This document shows, one piece after another, positions 56,783-64,000 of a DNA stretch of 64,000 bases. The stretch spans positions 5,566,501 through 5,630,500 of the forward strand of contig OZ024724.1 of assembly GCA_964016875.1 (NCBI GenBank), given 5' to 3'. Position numbers and translations under genes: made by a program. The first letter of the stretch is position 1; every line of letters starts with the position of its first letter. Origin of the DNA: Fallopia convolvulus. Its lineage: Eukaryota > Streptophyta > Magnoliopsida > Caryophyllales > Polygonaceae. Under the pieces are notes generated by a model. The model worked only from the letters and a program-made list of their open reading frames with translations. It made no database searches and was not told where the DNA came from.

Positions 56783-57070
56783 AGTTTGGTTCAAATGAAA
56801 CAAACTCTTATCCTAAAACGTGAAACGAATGCACTTTTCCTAGTTAGTAATGCACTTTTCATACAAAAGTGCATTGAAAAATACAAAAAGTGCACTACGA
56901 AAAAGTGCACTACAAAAAATATGAAAAGTGCACTAAAAAGTACGAAAAGTGCAAATGCGAAAAAGTGCACTCTGAAGTAGGAAAAGTGCACTATTAACTA
57001 CAAAAAATGCATTCGTTTCAGGATAAGAGTTCGTTTCAGGATAAGAGTTTGTTTTATTTGAACCAAACTC
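56783..57070 (-). mobile_element. MITE with GTGCAC repeats, copy 2 (inverted relative to copy 1)
   Basis: The complement aligns with 54500-54788 over its whole length with few differences, one being a duplicated GTTTCAGGATAAGA block at 57015-57045. It has the same terminal repeats. Confidence 0.8.
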
Positions 57071-57124
57071 TCTCATATAAGTGGTCATCATTCTCATGAG
57101 ATTATTTCCCTTTATTTTGACCAT

Positions 57125-57300
57125 TTTTTTATAAGGAAAGAAATTAGGGTGACCACTAACATGCTAGTGATCGCCTTATAGCATCCTGACGAATGAGGGT
57201 GAGAAACCCTGGGTCAACTGCGAGTGGAATTGAAGAGATGCGTCGGAAGGATCCCTCGATGAAGTCCGCAAAATGGACTTTTTTTCAGGTGGAAATTTTT
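57125..57300 (-). mobile_element. LINE 3' tail fragment, inverted
   Basis: The minus strand reads CCACTCGCAGTTGACCCAGG, GGATGCTATAAGGCGATCAC, TGTTAGTGGTCACCCTAATT, then TTTCCTTATAAAAAAA. It matches 56275-56385 of the plus-strand LINE fragment. No ORF is left. Confidence 0.65.
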
Positions 57301-57808
57301 CATACTAGAAAATAATGTATCACAGATGGGTTTCTTTTTTTTGGCCAGCCCAAGTATGATGGGCCGGATGTGACACCTTATAAAAAACAAACACTACAAG
57401 AGTATAAGTAGTGAAAGGTGGTCAGAGTATTAGGAGGAGATTCGGGCGAATATCACTCTAAGCTTCACAAATTACAACACAAATAAGACTATTTGAGTTT
57501 ATTTTTGCTTCTAAGAAACAATTTTGATTTTCTTTTTTTTTGGTTTTCTTTCTCCCAACTTTTCCTTCATCTTGGGAATCATACAGTAACCAGATCAAAA
57601 ACAAATCCATCTTTATATCATCCCAATTTCATTTGGATCTGGGTTTTCAACAACATAGGACAATTGGATTAAGAATCTCACTTGATTTTTTTTTTCAATT
57701 ATATATAGGCCGGCTTTGGAGGGAAGCGATTTGTTCAGCTTCCCCCTGTTCTACAGCACAGTTCTAAAGAAAATACAAGAATAGGTTTGTTTTGGCAGTC
57801 ATAAAAAG

Positions 57809-60800
57809 ATGACAAGGGCTAGAACATATGGAGATCACAAGGTAAAAGTGATGATCTTCATCGTTCTAATCATAGTCAGCATCGGTTTGTTATTGATCTC
57901 TCCAAACCACTCTTCCATTTATGACAATGTTAGTCAATCCCGGAAGAGCTTAGTCTCACTGGATGCGAACGACGATTCATCCTCTTCTTCCTCAATCGCG
58001 TCTATAGATGACAAAGACGACAATGCCATTGTATCAAAGTCGATTCCAGTGAGTCTACATTTGTCATTTTCGAGACACTGACTTGTTACTTATGTTAATG
58101 GTTAAAGGATGTCTAATACGTACATTGTTGTGTGGATGAAAGGTGTGTGATGATCGATACTCGGAGCTCATCCCTTGCCTCGATAGGAACCTCATCTACC
58201 AAACGAGGTTGAAGTTGGACTTGGTACTTATGGAGCATTACGAGAGGCATTGCCCGCCTCCTGAGAGGCGGTTCAATTGCCTTATTCCTCCTCCACCGGG
58301 TTACAAGGTGGGTAAGACGACAACTTCTTTCATCGATTTTATTTTTGAAAAGGAAAATGATTTGATGTACCAGCCATAAGACTAAAGATTGCAACACTTT
58401 AATGTCGTCAAAAGTACTAACATGTATCCATAGGAAATTGAAATTATGATACCATGTGTTTAGGAAGGTTAACCGAGTTTCGGATAAAATCCCACCCTTA
58501 GCCCATCCAATTCCATTTAAGATGACAACTTTTTCCTTTTGAAAATGATTCGATGTATCAGACACTCTGCTGCAACATTTTAATGCCATCAAAAGTACTG
58601 ACTTGTGTCCATAGGAAATTGAAATTGTTTAATAGAGTTGCGGATAAAATCATGCGCTTAGCCCATACAGTTTCATTTGAACACATTTTTGCAGTTCCAA
58701 AACTTCGTGTTCTCATCTATAAAGATAATATAAGATAATATAGGTTGGAGTTCATGCTAGGCCTACTCCCACCTAATTTTTACCTAATATACTTTAAGGG
58801 AAAAAAAGACTTAAACACCTAAATCCCTTTTCTTTGTTCTTGTTTATGATTGCTTTATAAAGGTAATGAATCTTGATAACAAAGAGTCAATCCTGTTTTG
58901 TATCTTTTATTTAGCAGATTCCAATCAAGTGGCCCAAAAGCAGAGACGAAGTATGGAAAGTGAACATACCTCACACCCATCTCGCCACAGAGAAATCCGA
59001 TCAGAACTGGATGACCGTTAGAGGCGACAAGATCCATTTCCCAGGAGGAGGAACTCATTTCCCTTACGGAGCCACAAAATACATCAAAGCAATGGCCAAT
59101 GTACGTACTGCCGACGACTCTTCGTGATTTCCCCATTGTCCCTCCTTTCTTCTTCGTAATCAGCTTATAAACAATTGGCAGATGCTCGGCTTTCCAGATG
59201 ACAAGATAAACAACCGAGGAACGATCCGAACAGCACTAGACGTCGGCTGTGGCGTCGCAAGCTTCGGAGCCTACCTTCTCAAATTCGACGTCCTCACAAT
59301 GTCGCTAGCCCCAAACGACGTCCATCAAAACCAGATACAATTCGCCTTAGAGCGAGGAGTCCCGGCTTACCTCGGTGTTCTAGCCACGAAACGCCTTCCT
59401 TACCCGAGCCGGTCCTTCGATCTTGCGCATTGCTCTCGTTGTAGGATCGACTGGCTTCAGAGGGGCGGGATCCTCCTCCTCGAGCTCGATCGGGTCCTTA
59501 GACCCGGAGGCTACTTTGCATACTCTTCCCCTGAGGCGTACGCTCAAGACGACGAGGATCTTAGGATTTGGCGGGAAATGAGCGGACTCGCTAAGAGAAT
59601 GTGTTGGAGGATAGCTGCCAAGAGGAACCAAACCGTTATATGGGTTAAACCGTTAACAAACGATTGTTATATGGAGAGGGCGATCGGTACTCAACCGTAT
59701 CTTTGCAGGCCAGAGGACGACCCGGACACCGTCTCAGGCGTCAATATGGAAGCTTGCATTACTCCTTACTCTGACCGTAAGTTGTTATATCGAAAACCTG
59801 ATCCAGTAAATTCTAGACTCGCTACTATAGTTATTATTGGAATACTCACACCACATCGGAAATCTAAAGAGAAATAAGCCAGTATAAATATCTTGGGTTA
59901 CTCCTCCTATTGCCAATTGGTTTTAGGATGGAACCTCTCTCTAGGCTTGTATACTAGGCTTACTTATGCACGTGGCCCATGAAGTTTCACATGGTGACCC
60001 ACGGAATTTCACAGTTATTGTGCACATATACTATCAGTTTTGACTTAGCTTAAGCAGATGATCATAGAGCCGGAGGAAGCGGACTAGCTGCGTGGCCCAA
60101 TCGACTAACCACTGCATCGCCACGAGTAGCTGATTTTGGCTTCACTCCGGAAATGTTCAACAAGGATTTGGTAATTGCATACAAGATCAATTCATCCCTA
60201 TTGTATTCTTGCTTTGAATGGAAGTAACGTAAGCAGATTGATGAATAAACACTCGTAGGAAGTATGGCGTCGAAGAGTGGATAGATACTGGAGGATTTTG
60301 GGTCCAAAGATCAATCGGGAAACACTCAGAAACGTGATGGATATGAAAGCTAACATGGGATCTTTTGCAGCTGCTCTCAAGGATAAACCTCTATGGGTGA
60401 TGAACATAGTGTCTGATGAAGGGCCCAACACACTCAAGCTCATCTATGACAGAGGCCTGATTGGCACCAATCACAATTGGTAAGCTAAATTCATATATCA
60501 ATTTTGGTGCATTTTAACTAAATTCAGTTATTATTGTCACATAGCTGAGTTTCAATTTTTCTTGGGTCTATCGGGCATACCTCCTTTCCCTTGGGCAAGG
60601 GTACCCTCATCTTGACCCCCAGATTCTGCTGTAGCGGAGCCTCACTGGGTCAATGATGATATTTGTAGGTGTGAATCTTTTTCAACGTATCCAAGAACAT
60701 ATGATCTACTTCATGCATGGATGTTACTATCCGAGATTGAAAGCAAAGGGTGTAGTGTAGAGGATCTTCTGATTGAGATGGACCGGATCCTCAGGCAACA

Positions 60801-60990
60801 AGGCTTCGTGATAATCCGAGATAAGAGATCAATGGTGGAGGAAGTGAAGAGAGCCTTGACAGCATTGCACTGGGAAGTAGTGGGAACAGTTAAATCTGTT
60901 CCTGACATGGATGAAGAGCGTGATATTGCTGCCATTGTTATCCAGAAGAAAATCTGGTTCACAAGTGATAGTATACGGGAGTTAGAATAG
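57809..60990 (+). CDS. PMT: Probable methyltransferase PMT (DUF248 family, PMT3/PMT8-like), seven exons, 612 aa
   Basis: Exons 57809-58048, 58143-58307, 58918-59100, 59182-59776, 60058-60170, 60259-60479, 60669-60990 join in frame with GT-AG introns and end at TAG 60988. The protein is a type II Golgi membrane protein of the family that includes QUA2 and is thought to methylesterify pectin homogalacturonan. It has a short basic N-terminus, one membrane helix (about residues 14-32, VMIFIVLIIVSIGLLLI), and an acidic Ser-rich stem. The lumenal domain starts at VCDDRYSELIPCLDRNLIYQ. The SAM motif LDVGCGVASFGAYL is near residue 215, then FPGGGTHFPYGA, HCSRCRIDWLQRGG and RVLRPGGYFAYSSPEAYA. C-terminal conserved blocks are VMDMKANMGSFAAALKD and LIYDRGLIGTNHNW (split by intron 6). 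The length is typical. All residues I would expect are present. Introns 2, 4 and 6 hold repeats. Confidence 0.94.
58312..58690 (+). repeat. Tandem duplication in PMT intron 2, period about 206 bp
   Basis: TAAGACGACAACTTCTTTC (58312) and TAAGATGACAACTTTTTCC (58518) start two copies sharing GATTCGATGTA-like words, CATCAAAAGTACT and CCATAGGAAATTGAAAT in order. The first copy includes the intron donor flank. Confidence 0.8.
59868..60010 (-). repeat. Dispersed repeat in PMT intron 4
   Basis: The complement of about 59890-59935 carries GGTTCCATCCTAAAACCAAT and TTGGCAATAGGAGGAGTAAC, matching the direct pair at 3649-4135. Confidence 0.7.
60489..60660 (+). repeat. RTE-type 3' tail forming most of PMT intron 6
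   Basis: Intron 6 (60480-60668) is almost entirely this repeat: TTAGTTATTATTG-like words, CCCTTGGGCAAGGGTACCCT, AGATTCTGCTGTAGCGGAGC, CACTGGGTCAATGATGATA. The tail ends within 10 bp of the acceptor TTTGTAG. Confidence 0.75.
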
Positions 60991-62682
60991 AAGATTTTTT
61001 TTAACCAAGATTGTTCATTTGTTTATGGGGGGTAAATTAATTGTGACTGTCAACATTTTGATAGTGGTATAACTGATTTTGCATGATCAAGATTTGGGAG
61101 GAAAAGCATTAATTTGACAGCAACAGTTGCACACATATTGCATACATAAGATCTACAAAAGATGGAAACAAAGACTTGACCATATAAATGAGCTCAAATT
61201 GGTTATTTTGCAAGCTCATAACGAATTCAAATAATTGCATTTCGAATAGAACAAAGAACCATAAGAAGTTCAAGAATCGAACTAAACATAAATACAGTAC
61301 CATGGATGTATGCATAGACTCCATCACCATATTTATGTTTTTCCCATATTAATGAAGGTTATTGAATGTTTTCCCCATTTGTAATACTTTCCATTAAAAC
61401 TGATTTGATTAATCAACACAACTTTGTTGTTTTAATCAGTAAGTAACTGAAATTATATTCAAGTTAAATTAACGAAAAAAAAATTAAGTAATATAATAGG
61501 ATATTTGATAGGATCTTCGACCAATTTACATACATATAAACTTATTTCTAATTAAAAATCAAAACCTTCCAATCATCAAAATTAAGAAAAGAATATGTTA
61601 TGATTTTCTACCCATCTACATGTGAATTTATTTTCTTAACTAAAAACCTTTTAAAGATAAGAATTAAGATGATTTTCTTATACGAAGACACAAAGTTTTA
61701 AGGTTGAGTGTTTGCTAAAAGTTGAGTTTGTTGATTGATATAATTATGAAGCCAAGGAATGAATGACTCATAACGGAATACGAGTGTGACTTATACCTAA
61801 TCTCATACCTACTTTTTGGTCCAAATTCCAAAACCAAGGTTAGTAAGTAATCCCAAATTTGATCCTATTACCAAACCACTCAAACACACAAAATTAATCA
61901 AAATGATACCTTACGTACCAAACAACTCCTTACTTGACAACTAATCAAAGGATAACAACTATTTACATGTTCTCCTAACCGCTTACGGCCCAACTTGGGC
62001 CACCCATCACCCATGCCTCTGTAGCACTCGGCAGCCATTTCCATTTGATTCCTCCGATTCCTTCTCTCGCTTAATGTAAAAGTTTCCTATCTTTGTCTTT
62101 GATTTTGCCAATTTTAGTTGCCTTCATTGATTTCCTCCCCCGTATTTTTCTCTAGGGTTTCTGATGCGTCTTCAATTAATTAATTATTTGGTAAATGTGT
62201 GATCCCCCGTATTTTTGTTCCTTGCATTTTCAAATTTCCCCCTCCTTGTCGAGTGTTTGCATTGCTGATTGCTTTCCTTTTTCTCGCGAGATTGAGGTAA
62301 ATTTGTTGCTCGAACGCTTGATTGGTTGGATTTTGACCTGATGCTTGTCGAATCACAATTGTTAGATACAATGCTGCAATTAGTATCTTTTCATATTTGT
62401 ATTGAATGTGGAAATTGTTAGGAATTTTGTATGCTAATGCCTCCACTACATCGAATTGCAAGTCGAGATTTCTAATACTGCTTCTATTTTTGTGGGTTTG
62501 GCACAGAAATCTCGCAAATTTGGATGCTGCATTGCATCTTAGGATTGATTCAGTTGTTTGGTCACAATTAATGTGATCACAAGTGAATCAGGGAAAGTTG
62601 GCTGCTGCTTTTATTTTTGTGGAAGCCAATTTTTTTTCTACATTGAGTTCTAACAAGGAGGTGGGGAAAAAAAACAAAAATA
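60991..62682. other. PMT 3' flank and NDR 5' flank
   Basis: No ORF of interest. The part after about 62030 is pyrimidine-rich (CCTCCGATTCCTTCTCTCGC) and probably contains the NDR promoter and 5' UTR, perhaps with a leader intron. Nothing else is recognised. Confidence 0.4.
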
Positions 62683-64000
62683 ATGGATTCAGCAAAGAGT
62701 TGGTTGCATAAGCTTCAGCCACGTGACAAATCGAGGGGTTCAGCTATGAAGAAGGATTCGTCCGTTTATGGAAGTGGATCGGATTCCGTTTCTGAGGATG
62801 ACTGCCCATCCAATGTTACCAAGCAGAGAGTTGAAGCTGCAAAGCAGTATATTGAGAACCATTACAAGGAGCAAATGAAGAATTTGCAGGAGAGAAGAGA
62901 AAGGTATTCTTTTTATTTAAATCAAAATTTTTGATGGGTCATACGAACAAATTTTTTTGAGTCTTTCCCTTGCATGATACATCTACACACGTAAATGTTT
63001 TCTTTACATGTCATTTGAAATGTTTAGTTGTTGCTGGATAAATTTGGTTAGAAGAAATGCATTTCATAGGCAAATTAGGCTGTTTATGTTAGTGCAACTT
63101 CAGGTGGGTTAATTGTTGCCTGCTTTTTTCATTCCTTCTTGTTGAGCAGACGAAGTGTGTTGGAGAAGAAGTTGGCTGATGCTGATGTCTCTGCAGAAGA
63201 TCAGAATAACCTATTGAAGTTTCTGGAGAAGAAAGAAACTGAATATATGAGACTTCAAAGGCATAAAATGGGTGTTGAAGACTTTGATTTATTGACAATG
63301 ATTGGGAAGGGTGCATTTGGTGAGGTATATTGTTTTTCATTTTCCAATATTTTATTTTATTTCGTTTCCTACTCTAGTGAGCAAAGGATCAAGGATCCCC
63401 TTGCCTTTTGCTGCTCTGTAATATCACATATGTTTTTGAAGTAAAATAAAGCTGTGTGCTTTCTCAAAAAGCGCATAATGTGGGAAATGTCCGTTTCCAT
63501 ATGTTTAATATAAAGAAATGCTTATCTCCTTTGTGCAAAATGTCACTTACTATATTGATTCTTTACTATGCCATTCATATGTCCTGTTTCGTAAATTTTT
63601 AGCCCAAAAAGTAATATTCATATAGGGATAGATGATTAAGAAAAACTGTTATTTTCCAGGTTCGAGTTTGTAGGGAGAAGAAATCAAGTAATGTATATGC
63701 TATGAAAAAGTTGAAGAAATCAGAGATGCTTCGTCGAGGACAGGTATATATTCCTCTTTTTTCCTGATGAATTCCCCACTTCTATCATGTTCTGTATAAT
63801 GTGTTGTCATAATCTTGAGCCAAATTGTATGGTTCTAAAAATATTTGATGTCTCATGTCATTCTATTTAACATCTTTTCCTCATTTAAATTGTAAAAATG
63901 CAGGTGGAGCATGTAAAAGCTGAAAGAAACCTGCTTGCTGAAGTTGACAGCAATTGCATTGTGAAGCTTTATTGCTCTTTTCAAGATGACGAGTATCTGT
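62683..64000 (+). CDS. NDR: NDR-type AGC (group VIII) protein kinase, first four coding exons, cut by window end
   Basis: Coding exons 62683-62903, 63150-63324, 63660-63743 and 63904 to beyond 64000 join in frame. NDR/LATS-like Ser/Thr kinases work with MOB co-activators in growth and polarity control. The N-terminus MDSAKSWLHKLQPRDKSRGS is typical of plant NDRs. The MOB-binding N-terminal region follows (VTKQRVEAAKQYIENHYKEQ, then LADADVSAEDQNNLLKFLEK). The catalytic domain begins with LLTMIGKGAFGE|V (P-loop, split by an intron near residue 132), then VYAMKKLKKSEMLRRGQ with the ATP-anchoring Lys near 148, then VEHVKAERNLLAEVDSN. The C-lobe, activation loop and hydrophobic motif lie beyond the window. 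No breaks are seen in 192 residues. Confidence 0.95.

Noticed and set aside
59182..59877. 231-aa single-exon methyltransferase ORF
   Set aside because: It is PMT exon 4 read through the donor at 59777 into intron 4; the spliced model continues correctly.

Overview
This is AT-rich nuclear DNA from a flowering plant, almost certainly a eudicot and possibly an asterid (I cannot name the species). The evidence is spliced genes with GT-AG introns, a NAC transcription factor, a plant-type PMT methyltransferase, a plant NDR/AGC kinase, and plant lineages of Ty3, Ty1, L1-type LINE, Helitron, hAT, Mariner and Mutator elements. I see no bacterial, organellar or viral genome.

Layout. 1-3.5 kb: 5' part of a minus-strand LINE. 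3.6-5.5 kb: dispersed direct repeats and a stretch packed with TTGAC/GTCAA cores. 5.9-11.3 kb: Ty3 debris and a minus-strand Athila-type element whose 3' half is deleted. 11.5-12.0 kb: a hAT-like MITE. 12.3-12.9 kb: an intronless DEDD-exonuclease-like gene with altered catalytic residues. 13.1-14.4 kb: a 5'-truncated LINE with a perfect 18-bp target duplication. 14.4-25 kb: nested LTR fragments around a 6-kb degenerate LINE and a long minus-strand LTR. 25.8-30.2 kb: a three-exon NAC gene (minus) whose 2.4-kb first intron holds a Helitron, a hAT MITE and a LINE tail. 30.8-35 kb: RTE-type 3' tails, two hAT MITEs with exact 8-bp duplications and one Stowaway MITE. 36.0-37.5 kb: a Pack-MULE carrying the 5' end of a vitamin B6 synthase (PDX1) gene. 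39-43.6 kb: a LINE remnant, a TIR element and a Helitron. 44.0-49.4 kb: a Tat-lineage Ty3 element with dual RNase H, whose gag/protease region is replaced by an Arg/Pro-rich tandem repeat. 50.2-53.9 kb: a copia 5' end, an LTR promoter with five CCAAT repeats, and a solo LTR with its 5-bp duplication. 54.5-57.3 kb: an inverted pair of MITEs and two opposed LINE ends. 57.8-61.0 kb: a seven-exon PMT methyltransferase gene. 62.7-64 kb: the first four coding exons of an NDR kinase, cut by the window end.

Four host loci look real: the exonuclease-like gene, NAC, PMT and NDR. The NDR/PMT pair resembles the adjacent Arabidopsis pair At4g14350 (NDR1) and At4g14360 (PMT3), from memory, so the last 7 kb may be a conserved syntenic block. 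Most of the remaining sequence is transposon-derived. The items most worth a second look are the PDX1 Pack-MULE, the gag-less Tat element with its 45-bp coding repeat, PMT intron 6 built from an RTE tail, and the 27-bp CCAAT repeats in an LTR promoter.
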